DNA from: Desulfuromonadaceae bacterium
GTDB taxonomy: Bacteria; Desulfobacterota; Desulfuromonadia; Desulfuromonadales; Geopsychrobacteraceae
Assembly (NCBI GenBank): GCA_013138655.1
Contig: WTCI01000119.1
Span: forward strand, 1-11,353
Direction of reading: 5' to 3'
DNA length: 11,353 nt
Within the stretch, counting starts at the first letter, position 1. Every line of letters starts with the position of its first letter. The position numbers and the translations under genes were made by a program. Of this stretch, positions 1 through 5,682 are shown in pieces. The notes beneath the pieces were generated by a model. It was not told the origin of the DNA. It saw nothing but the letters and a program-made list of their open reading frames with translations, and ran no database searches.

Positions 1-353
1 ATTCTGTGCGCGATTTCATCCGTTGGTCGGCTGACGAGTTAGGCATCGGTTTGCAATTTGCGGGACGGGGAGTGGATGAAACGGCTGTCGTCACTGATAT
101 CATCGGTGAGGATGCCCCGGCATTGAAGGTGGGGGATGTCATTGTCCGGGTCGATCCCCGCTATTTTCGTCCAGCGGAAGTTGAAACCCTGTTGGGTGAC
201 CCGAGCAAAGCAAAAGAGAAGTTAGGTTGGGTGCCGGAAGTTACGGTGCAGGAGCTGTGCGCAGAGATGGTGGCGGAGGATCTCAAGGTTGCCCAGCGTC
301 ATGCGTTGTTAAAGAAGCATGGTTTTGAGATCCCGGTTTCTGTGGAGAATTGA
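1..353 (+). CDS. gmd: GDP-mannose 4,6-dehydratase, C-terminal part (5' truncated by window)
   Basis: This is the last ~116 codons of GDP-mannose 4,6-dehydratase, a cytoplasmic NADP-dependent short-chain dehydrogenase that turns GDP-D-mannose into GDP-4-keto-6-deoxy-D-mannose. The frame begins at base 3 (S-V-R-D-F) and runs to TGA at 351-353. The C-terminal signature is very close to the E. coli protein as I recall it: a [11 protein letters not shown] stretch, then [20 protein letters not shown], then KLGWVPE near the end. The catalytic N-terminal Rossmann half lies outside the window, so its active site cannot be judged. A GTG at base 6 could pass for a start, but homology plainly continues upstream of it. 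The stop codon touches the GTG start of fcl, so the two are surely co-transcribed and probably translationally coupled. Identity is near certain. Confidence 0.96.
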   Translation, partial: SVRDFIRWSADELGIGLQFAGRGVDETAVVTDIIGEDAPALKVGDVIVRVDPRYFRPAEVETLLGDPSKAKEKLGWVPEVTVQELCAEMVAEDLKVAQRHALLKKHGFEIPVSVEN

Positions 354-1328
354 GTGGCTCCAGATAAAGCTAACAGGATTTTTTTTGCCGGGCACGGCGG
401 GATGGTTGGCTCGGCGATTGTCCGCCGGCTGAAATATCTCGGTGATGAAAATATCATCACCCGGAGCCGTGCTGAATTGGATCTGTTGGACCAAGCTGCG
501 GTCCGCACTTTTTTTGCAGCAGAGCAGATCGACCAGGTTTATCTTGCTGCCGCCAAAGTTGGCGGGATTCATGCCAACAATACCTATCCGGCTGAGTTTA
601 TCTACGAAAACCTGATGGTTGAGGCCAATGTTATCCATGCGGCCCATCGACAGGGAGTACAAAAACTGCTGTTCCTCGGATCTTCCTGTATCTACCCGAA
701 GTTTGCCGAGCAGCCGATGTCGGAGGAGGCTCTGCTGACCGGCGCCTTGGAGCCGACCAATGAGCCTTACGCCATTGCCAAGATCGCCGGAATCAAGCTC
801 TGCGAAAGCTATAACCGTCAGTATGGCCGCGATTACCGAAGCGTCATGCCGACCCACCTGTATGGCCCGCAGGATAATTTCCACCCCGAAAACAGCCATG
901 TGGTTCCGGCTTTACTGCGACGTTTTCACCAAGCAGTGAACAATAATGATGAAACGCTGGTCATCTGGGGCAGCGGGGCGCCGCTGCGGGAATTTTTGCA
1001 TGTTGATGATATGGCAGCGGCCTGTGTGCATGTCATGCAGCTTGATTCTGCCACCTATCAGGAGCACACCTCGCCGATGCTGTCGCACGTTAATGTCGGC
1101 TGCGGAGCCGATTGCTCCATCCGCACCCTGGCTGAGATCATCGCTAAGGTCACCGGCTTTCAGGGGGAACTGGTTTTTGATGACAGTAAGCCTGATGGGG
1201 CTCCTCGCAAGTTGTTGGATGTGTCGCGTTTGCTGGCTTTGGGCTGGCAGGCCAAAATCGGTTTGGAAGAGGGCTTGCAAGATACTTATCGGTGGTTTAA
1301 AGAAAATCAGAATAATTACAGATGCTGA
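354..1328 (+). CDS. fcl: GDP-L-fucose synthase (GDP-4-keto-6-deoxy-D-mannose 3,5-epimerase/4-reductase)
   Basis: Fcl (WcaG) epimerises and reduces the Gmd product to GDP-L-fucose, the donor for fucose in O-antigen, capsule or exopolysaccharide. The product has 324 residues, close to the usual ~320. Visible motifs are the NADP-binding GxxGxxG at G13/G16/G19, the catalytic serine in GSSCIYPK (S110, equivalent to E. coli S107), and the YxxxK pair Y139/K143 in EPYAIAK. The family blocks [22 protein letters not shown] and [12 protein letters not shown] are also present. The start is GTG, directly after the gmd stop; a GGAG at 344-347, six bases upstream, supports it. The gmd-fcl pair is the standard two-step GDP-fucose module. 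Nothing is missing or odd in the protein. A 63-bp gap follows before the scrambled heptose ORF, holding only a small GTTGAT/ATCAAC hairpin (1341-1355). Confidence 0.97.
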   Translation: MAPDKANRIFFAGHGGMVGSAIVRRLKYLGDENIITRSRAELDLLDQAAVRTFFAAEQIDQVYLAAAKVGGIHANNTYPAEFIYENLMVEANVIHAAHRQGVQKLLFLGSSCIYPKFAEQPMSEEALLTGALEPTNEPYAIAKIAGIKLCESYNRQYGRDYRSVMPTHLYGPQDNFHPENSHVVPALLRRFHQAVNNNDETLVIWGSGAPLREFLHVDDMAAACVHVMQLDSATYQEHTSPMLSHVNVGCGADCSIRTLAEIIAKVTGFQGELVFDDSKPDGAPRKLLDVSRLLALGWQAKIGLEEGLQDTYRWFKENQNNYRC

Positions 1329-1391
1329 TCTTACCGTGGGGTTGATTGTATCAACGGCATATTTCGATTTTCTGAAAAGAGAAAGCTTAAA

Positions 1392-2057
1392 ATGGCTTCA
1401 ACCATTGAATCATCCCTGACCGAACATTTGGCGACAATCGAACTGGTCCGTGAACAGTTGCAGCCCGTGATTGCAGAGGTTGCCGGGAAGCTGTCTACGG
1501 CGTTGAGGTCCGGGGGGGAATTGTTGATCTGCGGCAATGGTGGTTCTGCTGCTGATGCCCAGCATTTTGCTGCAGAACTTGTCGGGCGCTTTGAGAAAGA
1601 GCGCAAGGGTTTGCCGGCAATCGCCTTGACGACCGACGCCGGACTGGTTGGTCACCACAACCAACAGGAAACCAGCCTCCTGAAGCCGCTTCAACGCCTG
1701 CGACACATGAGTCAACGTCTCCAGAAGTACGGTGTGCGCTTGTCCGGAATTTATGTCTGCCCGCATCACCCGACGGCCGGCACCGGTCAGTATCTGACGG
1801 TTTGCAATTGTCGCAAGGGAGAGCCGGGAATGCTGTTGCAGGCGGCTCAGGAGTTGACTATTGATCTGCAGCAATCGTACATGGTCGGAGACAAGGAGGC
1901 CGATATCCAGGCCGGTCAGGCGGCCGGGTGTCGATCGATTTTAGTGCAGACCGGTTATGGGTGCAGTGATACGGAAAACGCCCAGCGAGCGGGTGCAAAA
2001 ATTGTTGCGGACCTGACGGAAGCGGCAGAACAGATTCTCGCTGAGCAGAGGTTTTGA
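1392..2057 (+). CDS. Scrambled gmhA/gmhB chimera, probably non-functional
   Basis: This 221-residue ORF joins pieces of two LPS-heptose enzymes. Residues 1 to ~82 are the N-terminus of GmhA (sedoheptulose-7-phosphate isomerase), with the phosphate-binding [12 protein letters not shown] around S52 and zinc ligands H58 and E62. They end at ALTTD, where GmhA should continue with TSILT. Residues ~83-104 match neither enzyme in this frame; they are the antisense of gmhB. From about [11 protein letters not shown] (residue 104 on) the ORF is the C-terminal part of GmhB (heptose-1,7-bisphosphate phosphatase), with the zinc cluster C123-x-H125 and C138-x-C140, K142, and the acidic HAD motif D167-K-E-A-D. 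Lost are the C-terminal ~110 residues of GmhA with its later zinc ligands, and the GmhB N-terminus with the DxD nucleophile. The frame is open and could make protein, but neither activity is expected. The upstream Shine-Dalgarno is weak (AAAGAG). Automatic annotation may call it either enzyme. Confidence 0.85.
   Translation: MASTIESSLTEHLATIELVREQLQPVIAEVAGKLSTALRSGGELLICGNGGSAADAQHFAAELVGRFEKERKGLPAIALTTDAGLVGHHNQQETSLLKPLQRLRHMSQRLQKYGVRLSGIYVCPHHPTAGTGQYLTVCNCRKGEPGMLLQAAQELTIDLQQSYMVGDKEADIQAGQAAGCRSILVQTGYGCSDTENAQRAGAKIVADLTEAAEQILAEQRF
1629..1703 (-). other. Inverted ~75-bp gmhB segment inside the chimera
   Basis: Read on the minus strand, in register with the codons of the surrounding ORF, this block encodes [12 protein letters not shown] followed by [13 protein letters not shown]. 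This is the GmhB region ahead of and including HAD motif II (TNQSG). In gmhB it belongs upstream of the + strand sequence that resumes near 1704. It has therefore been flipped, and the flanking gmhA 3' end, the gmhB 5' end and about 13 codons after GVGR are gone. The left junction shares nine bases (ACGACCGAC, 1629-1637) that read Thr-Thr-Asp in gmhA and Val-Gly-Arg in inverted gmhB, so junction microhomology is possible. Exact edges are uncertain by several bases. Confidence 0.82.
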
Positions 2058-2163
2058 GAACACATTTGATTCTTTCCTCGAAATTGTAGAAATGCTATGA
2101 TCGCCTGACTTTTTGGGAAGGGATTATTAATGGCGAAAAGGGCTCTTTTATAGAACCCATACG

Positions 2164-2193
2164 CCCTTATTTATGGGGCCATAAAGGGAGGGG
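2164..2193 (+). promoter_or_regulatory. Hairpin next to the comEA ribosome binding site
   Basis: TTTATG (2170-2175) pairs with CATAAA (2180-2185) around a GGGC loop. An outer CCC (2164-2166) can pair with GGG (2186-2188) across a three-base bulge. The right arm runs into the purine-rich AGGGAGGGG Shine-Dalgarno that ends at 2193, just before the ATGATG start. Folding could partly limit ribosome access, but the GAGGGG core remains free. The rest of 2058-2163 shows no promoter I would defend. Confidence 0.3.
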
Positions 2194-2196
2194 TAA

Positions 2197-2487
2197 ATGA
2201 TGAGAATGTTGAAATGTGTTATTTTAACCCTGGTGCTGTTATTGGCACTGGGCAGTCTGCCGGTACTTGCGCAAGGTAAAGTCGTTTTGAATACGGCGAC
2301 CTTGGAGCAGCTGGTTGAGCTGAAGGGAATCGGTGATAAGACGGCGCAAAAGATCATCGATTATCGTAATGAGCACCAGGGTTTTTCCGCACTGGATGAA
2401 CTGGTCAATGTCAAAGGGATCGGAGAAAAGACCTTGGAATCTCTACTCCCCTATTTGATACTGGAAGAACCGGAAAAAACTCAGTAA
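2197..2487 (+). CDS. Small secreted ComEA-type helix-hairpin-helix protein
   Basis: This 96-residue protein has an N-terminal signal peptide (residues ~1-25: a charged start, a run of Leu/Val, then a likely cut after VLAQ). It is followed by a double helix-hairpin-helix module: LNTATLEQLVELKGIGDKTA, KIIDYRNEHQGF, then LDELVNVKGIGEKTLESL. This is the ComEA DNA-binding repeat, and the NTA-LxxLxGIG pattern is diagnostic. In competent bacteria ComEA binds incoming double-stranded DNA outside the inner membrane. Many Gram-negative genomes carry such short stand-alone proteins with unproven roles, so DNA uptake is inferred, not shown. The start may be either ATG of ATGATG (2197 or 2200); a strong AGGGAGGGG lies just upstream of both. 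No competence genes flank it. It appears monocistronic, ending at the terminator at 2517. Confidence 0.85.
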   Translation: MMRMLKCVILTLVLLLALGSLPVLAQGKVVLNTATLEQLVELKGIGDKTAQKIIDYRNEHQGFSALDELVNVKGIGEKTLESLLPYLILEEPEKTQ

Positions 2488-2516
2488 GCAACTTGATGTG
2501 AGCCGTTTTCGCACCG

Positions 2517-2548
2517 CTTGGGAGAGGAAATCCTCTCCCAAGTTTTTT
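2517..2548 (+). terminator. Intrinsic terminator of the comEA-like gene
   Basis: A perfect 12-bp stem, CTTGGGAGAGGA paired with TCCTCTCCCAAG around AA (possibly a slightly larger loop in practice), is followed by six T residues. It lies 29 bases after the comEA-like stop codon. Confidence 0.93.
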
Positions 2549-2554
2549 AGTACA

Positions 2555-2582
2555 ACAGGAAACCCCCCGGCTTTGCCGGGGG
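2555..2582 (-). terminator. Hairpin terminator for minus-strand transcript of repeat copy A
   Basis: On the minus strand CCCCCGGC pairs with GCCGGGGG around AAA (stem 2564-2571/2575-2582). A G and TTTCCTG follow. The stem is strong but the T tract is short. It sits at the 3' end of the structured repeat on the minus strand and faces the + strand comEA terminator, as expected where two transcripts converge. Confidence 0.6.
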
Positions 2583-2593
2583 TACGTGACTTT

Positions 2594-2754
2594 CGGTCCT
2601 TTCCCGTGTTCTCGGCGTTAATCAACACGCTCACTTGTGCGGCGTACTGCTTGTATGCCTCCGCGTAACCTCTTGATTCCCCTGATCCCACAAAATTTTC
2701 TCGTTTCCGATATGGAAACTTCATCGTGTCCATCTGGAGTTTTCAGATGGACAC
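2594..2754 (-). ncRNA. Structured repeat copy A, candidate small RNA
   Basis: This 161-nt stretch on the minus strand is a diverged copy of 4191-4351 on the + strand; the two align almost without gaps at roughly three-quarters identity by eye. It starts with an 11-bp perfect hairpin (GTGTCCATCTG with CAGATGGACAC, arms 2726-2736/2744-2754). Next come the conserved GACACGATGAAG and a GTTTCC/GGAAAC hairpin (2703-2719), then GCGGAGGC and a GGCATAC/GTACGCC hairpin (2641-2659), ending near GGACCG. Stem bases differ between the copies while pairing is kept, which points to a functional RNA fold. A good promoter lies upstream on the same strand (2802-2830) and a GC-rich hairpin terminator downstream (2555-2582), giving a predicted ~235-nt transcript. 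I do not recognise the family. Confidence 0.55.
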
Positions 2755-2775
2755 CAGTTAACATGTAATTTTTGT

Positions 2776-2804
2776 TTGACCTGTACTATGCAATCCCCTA
2801 GATT
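2776..2804 (+). promoter_or_regulatory. Sigma-70-like promoter of the chemosensory operon
   Basis: TTGACC (2776-2781) and TAGATT (2799-2804) are separated by 17 bases. Transcription would begin near 2811, leaving a leader of about 87 bases before the response-regulator ATG. The -10 box overlaps that of a minus-strand promoter (2802-2807). Confidence 0.5.
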
Positions 2805-2830
2805 ACAATGTAAGAATTTTCTTATGACAA
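2802..2830 (-). promoter_or_regulatory. Sigma-70-like promoter for repeat copy A transcript
   Basis: On the minus strand TTGTCA (2830-2825) and TGTAAT (2807-2802) each match the consensus at five of six positions and are spaced 17 bases apart. The start would fall near 2795, about 40 bases ahead of repeat A. The region is AT-rich, so a chance match cannot be excluded, but both boxes and the spacing are good. Its -10 overlaps the + strand -10 at 2799-2804, making a compact divergent pair. Confidence 0.5.
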
Positions 2831-2859
2831 ATAATGAATTTTAGCGTCAGCGAGATTTT

Positions 2860-2887
2860 GGCTGTATTTTCAGCCGATATTTTTTTT
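2860..2887 (+). promoter_or_regulatory. Attenuator-like hairpin and T8 run in the operon leader
   Basis: GGCTG (2860-2864) pairs with CAGCC (2871-2875) around TATTTT. After GATA comes a run of eight T residues (2880-2887), immediately before the GGAG Shine-Dalgarno (2888-2891). The stem is only 5 bp, so termination would be weak unless assisted. Confidence 0.3.
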
Positions 2888-2897
2888 GGAGACAGCA

Positions 2898-4187
2898 ATG
2901 GCAACAGAGGGAATAAAAGTGCTTTTGGTGGACGATTCACCGACCGTCCGACGTCTGGGGGAGTTGATTCTGTCTCAGCAGGGATACCGTGTTTTCACTG
3001 CTGAAGATGGGGAACAGGGTCTGAAAATGGTCCGCAAGATAAAGCCTGCGGTCATTCTGGTTGATTTTATTATGCCGAACATGAACGGCCACACCTTCTG
3101 CCGAAGGGTTCGGCAGGACGATAGCATAAAAAATATCCCGCTTATCCTGATTTCTTCAAAGGGAGAAGCGGTCGGCGAGGCCTTTGAGAAAGAGTTCGGG
3201 GTTCTTTATTCCTTTTCCAAACCGTTTGAGCCTGATGATTTAATCAATAAGCTGGAAGAGGTTTTACGGGATGTCAAAGTCGAAGATCCGTCGGCGAATG
3301 ACGAGACTCCGGGGAATGTCGCTATGGTGACTCCTGCTGCCTTGCATGAGATGGTCGACAAGCTGTTGCGACAGTATTTTCATAAAGATTTTCCGTTATT
3401 GATGCGTAATGTCATGTCCGACATATTGTGTGATGCGGGATTAGTTAAAAAGGGGGGTGTGGTATTTTCCGGCTCCTTGGATGAAGTCCCTTTGCCTGAC
3501 GTTATAAACTTCGTCTATAACTCCCGTCTATCAGGGCGTCTGACGATCTTTTCCGCTGAAGTTTTTGGGGAAATATTTATCGAAGATGGACAGTTTATCT
3601 TCGCTTCATGCAGTGTCAAGGGGGGGCAGCTGCCTTTTCTGACCGATCTGATGTGTAAACAAAAATTCCTTCAAGCTGATGACGAAACTATTCGACAGGT
3701 CGTGACTGAGGCTCGCGAACGGGAAATGCCGATTGGCCGGATGTTGGTAGCAAAGGGTTTGGTCAGTGAACCTCAACTGATGGCTGCTTTACGTCTGCAT
3801 GCTCAGGATGCGTTTGGTTCAATCCTGGCAGCAGAAACAGGCAGTTTTTTCCTGGAACGGGATGAACTGCCGACTAATTTGCGTGATTTGCAGGTCCGGA
3901 CTCCGCTTATTAATGTGTTGATGGAAGGGCTCAGTCATCTGGACGAGCGGCATCTTGCGGCAACCGAGTTCAAGGATGAATCGATGGTTATGGTCCGCTT
4001 GATCACCAACGAAGATGCGCTGGAAACAGTTCAACTGAAACCTCGTGAACTGGACCTTTTTGCTTTGATCGATGGCCGCAAATGTCTGTCGGAGATCATT
4101 GCTGAAAGTCAGCTTGATCCTCTTGAGACAAAGAGGATCTGTTATGCTTTACGTAAAGTCGGCCTGTTACGTGTGAAAGAGGCCTAG
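2898..4187 (+). CDS. Response regulator: N-terminal REC plus PATAN/DUF4388 output domain
   Basis: This 429-residue cytoplasmic regulator starts at ATG 2898, six bases after GGAG; an in-frame TTG at 2886 lacks such spacing. Residues ~5-125 form a REC domain with all key residues: D12/D13, phosphoacceptor D56 in LVDFIMPNMNG, S86/S87 and K108 in FSKPF. From about residue 190 (FSGSLDEVPLPDVINFV, then SGRLTIF and GEIFIEDGQFIFA) comes a PATAN/DUF4388 domain. A helical C-terminal region with a DGRKCLSEII motif and a likely winged-helix-like fold follows. There is no classic DNA-binding or enzymatic output. PATAN regulators such as cyanobacterial PixG sit beside chemosensory genes and are thought to act through protein contacts, often on pili-driven motility. 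It leads an operon with the Hpt-CheW fusion and CheA, so it is the likely phosphorylation target of that kinase. The exact output is unknown. Confidence 0.88.
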   Translation: MATEGIKVLLVDDSPTVRRLGELILSQQGYRVFTAEDGEQGLKMVRKIKPAVILVDFIMPNMNGHTFCRRVRQDDSIKNIPLILISSKGEAVGEAFEKEFGVLYSFSKPFEPDDLINKLEEVLRDVKVEDPSANDETPGNVAMVTPAALHEMVDKLLRQYFHKDFPLLMRNVMSDILCDAGLVKKGGVVFSGSLDEVPLPDVINFVYNSRLSGRLTIFSAEVFGEIFIEDGQFIFASCSVKGGQLPFLTDLMCKQKFLQADDETIRQVVTEAREREMPIGRMLVAKGLVSEPQLMAALRLHAQDAFGSILAAETGSFFLERDELPTNLRDLQVRTPLINVLMEGLSHLDERHLAATEFKDESMVMVRLITNEDALETVQLKPRELDLFALIDGRKCLSEIIAESQLDPLETKRICYALRKVGLLRVKEA

Positions 4188-4190
4188 GGA

Positions 4191-4351
4191 GTGTGCATCC
4201 GAAAACTTCGGATGCAGACGATGAAGTTTTCATATGGGAAACGAGCAATTTTTTTCAAGGTCAAGGAAATCAAGCAGTTGTGCGGAGGCGTGGTTTTCTA
4301 CGCCGCACAAGCAACTGCGCAGATTGACGCAGAAATTGTGAAAAAGGGCCG
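4191..4351 (+). repeat. Structured repeat copy B in the operon's first intergenic gap
   Basis: This is the second copy of the element seen on the minus strand at 2594-2754, here transcribed within the operon mRNA between the response regulator and the Hpt-CheW gene. Hairpin 1 is GCATCCGAA/TTCGGATGC with loop AAC (4195-4215). Hairpin 2 is GTTTTC/GGAAAC around ATATG (4226-4242). A long hairpin has outer GCAGTTG/CAACTGC (4274-4280/4312-4318), inner TGC/GCA and GGCGTGG/CTACGCC with loop TTTT. Compared with copy A, the hairpin arms differ but stay paired, while GACGATGAAGTTT, GGAAACGAG, GCGGAGGC and ACGCCGCACAAG are nearly unchanged. It ends 29 bases before the next start codon, so it could affect translation or mRNA stability of hpt-cheW and cheA. 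It lacks a terminator hairpin. Confidence 0.7.
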
Positions 4352-4380
4352 TTTCCGGATGAAAACTAGGGAGATTCCCG

Positions 4381-5682
4381 ATGGATGACATACGGCAGAA
4401 GCTGTTCCCTGTTTTCCTCAAGGAGGCAGAGCAAAATCTGAGAAAGCTACGGGGCTTTCTCGCCTGTGATGCCCCGCATAAATGCTGTGCTGAAGAGCTT
4501 GAGACTGCTTTTCGCGCTGCGCATACGCTCAAAGGTACGGCGCTGCTGGTTCAGGCGGGTTCTGTTCATAAAATCAGCCGGCGTCTGGAAGCTCTATTGG
4601 AAAAGCATTTTTCCGCAGAAACGCTTCCAACACTTGTCGAGTGTGAAGCGATGAGGCTGGCTGTTGATTGGTTGGTTCTATTGATTTCTGACTTGCGGGA
4701 AGATAGTGAGGAGCCGACACAGCTTGTCAATGAGGCGCTGCAAGCGCTCGATCTGGCTGAGCGCTTTCCAGGGAAAACCCCTCTTGTTGAATTGATCGAC
4801 AGCCACTGGCAAAAACGTTCTCCGCAGCTGGATGATCCGTTCTGTGCTGATCCTGAGCTGGATATTCACGCAGACGAAATTTTGCGTGCTGAGCAAGACC
4901 CTTTTGCAGATGATCCTGGTTTCGGTTTGGAGGTTGACTTGAACAGTTGGTCGGAAAACCACGCTAAAGCTCAGGCAGACAGGCTGACTTCTGTTGTTGA
5001 CCCCTTTGCCGATGACCCTGATTTCGAGACAGAGCTTATGCTCGCGGAGCAGGAACTACCGGAAGTCGCTGACAGTACGGACACTTTATCGCAGACGTCA
5101 ACAACCTTACCTCCCGACCTTTTTGCGGATGATCCCGAGTTTGAAGCCTCATTGGCCACAGAGTTGAGCCCTGATGATTTAATCTCCGGACGGTCAGACG
5201 AAGATCTGGAGGGTTCCGGCGGACCGGAGACTGGATCATCTGTTGTCGCTGAGAGTGAAATCGGTCGCGCTGCGCAGATTGCCGAATCGTTATTACTGCC
5301 GAAAGAAGAGGACGGTCCACGGTGCGAATATGTCTGTGGTTCGTTTGCAATCGGTGGCCGGGATTATTATTTACCGATTGAACAGATGTTTGAAATTGCC
5401 GAGTTGACGCAATTGTTCCCTTTACCGTTATCACCCCCAATGGTTGTTGGTCTGATCAATCTTCGTGGGCAAGTTATCCCGGTTATCGATCTTTCTATTC
5501 TGAATCAACATCAACGGACAGAGGTTTGTAAACAGCACCGGCTGGTTGTCGCAGAATACCAAGGGGAGTTTCTGGCTTTTCTCGCGGAGGGGATCCCCTT
5601 ACTTGCTGAAGAGTTCGTTGGGGAAAAAATTGATATGCCCAAGTTTCTTTCCCTCTACCGCGTGAGGGGCTCCGAAATATGA
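4381..5682 (+). CDS. Hpt-CheW fusion coupling protein with acidic repeat linker
   Basis: This 433-residue protein has three parts. Residues 1 to ~120 are a histidine phosphotransfer (Hpt) domain with phosphorylatable H48 in AAHTLKGTALL. Residues ~150-310 are an acidic, low-complexity linker with four DPFADDPxF-like motifs starting at D152, D173, D207 and D246. Residues ~313-433 are a CheW domain, recognisable by YYLPIEQMFEI and GLINLRGQVIPVIDL. There is no ATPase domain, so it cannot autophosphorylate. It probably couples receptor and CheA as CheW does and offers an extra Hpt site to accept or buffer phosphate from REC domains. The Shine-Dalgarno is AGGGAG at 4368-4373. That purine run can also fold into a small GGGA/TCCC hairpin (4369-4379). 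The gene overlaps cheA by four bases (ATGA), so translation is probably coupled. The fusion is unusual but the domain calls are firm. Confidence 0.88.
   Translation: MDDIRQKLFPVFLKEAEQNLRKLRGFLACDAPHKCCAEELETAFRAAHTLKGTALLVQAGSVHKISRRLEALLEKHFSAETLPTLVECEAMRLAVDWLVLLISDLREDSEEPTQLVNEALQALDLAERFPGKTPLVELIDSHWQKRSPQLDDPFCADPELDIHADEILRAEQDPFADDPGFGLEVDLNSWSENHAKAQADRLTSVVDPFADDPDFETELMLAEQELPEVADSTDTLSQTSTTLPPDLFADDPEFEASLATELSPDDLISGRSDEDLEGSGGPETGSSVVAESEIGRAAQIAESLLLPKEEDGPRCEYVCGSFAIGGRDYYLPIEQMFEIAELTQLFPLPLSPPMVVGLINLRGQVIPVIDLSILNQHQRTEVCKQHRLVVAEYQGEFLAFLAEGIPLLAEEFVGEKIDMPKFLSLYRVRGSEI

Noticed and set aside
309-899. 196-codon minus-strand ORF opposite fcl
   Set aside because: It is the shadow of a clearly real fcl gene with all family motifs, and shows no recognisable domain or ribosome binding site.
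1341-1355. GTTGAT/ATCAAC hairpin after fcl as a terminator
   Set aside because: Only 6 bp, AT-rich and without a T tract; more likely chance or a minor mRNA structure.
1410-1874. Minus-strand ORF containing a GmhB-like [11 protein letters not shown]
   Set aside because: Only the ~25 codons from the inverted gmhB block look like protein; the rest is antisense of the + strand pieces. Kept as evidence for the inversion, not as a gene.
2443-2733. 96-codon minus-strand ORF across repeat copy A
   Set aside because: It reads through the terminator hairpins and into the antisense of comEA. The matching + strand ORF in copy B shares MKF-x-Y-x-KR and YAAQ, but changes elsewhere are mostly non-synonymous, whereas RNA pairing is kept.
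2594-2754. Possible c-di-GMP or cGAMP (GEMM) riboswitch, common in this bacterial group
   Set aside because: The conserved GEMM core and its tetraloop-receptor pattern are not visible in either copy, and copy A is not upstream of a gene on its strand.
4191-4388. 65-codon ORF inside repeat copy B
   Set aside because: No Shine-Dalgarno at its start, overlaps the hpt-cheW start, and the sequence is better explained as a structured RNA element.
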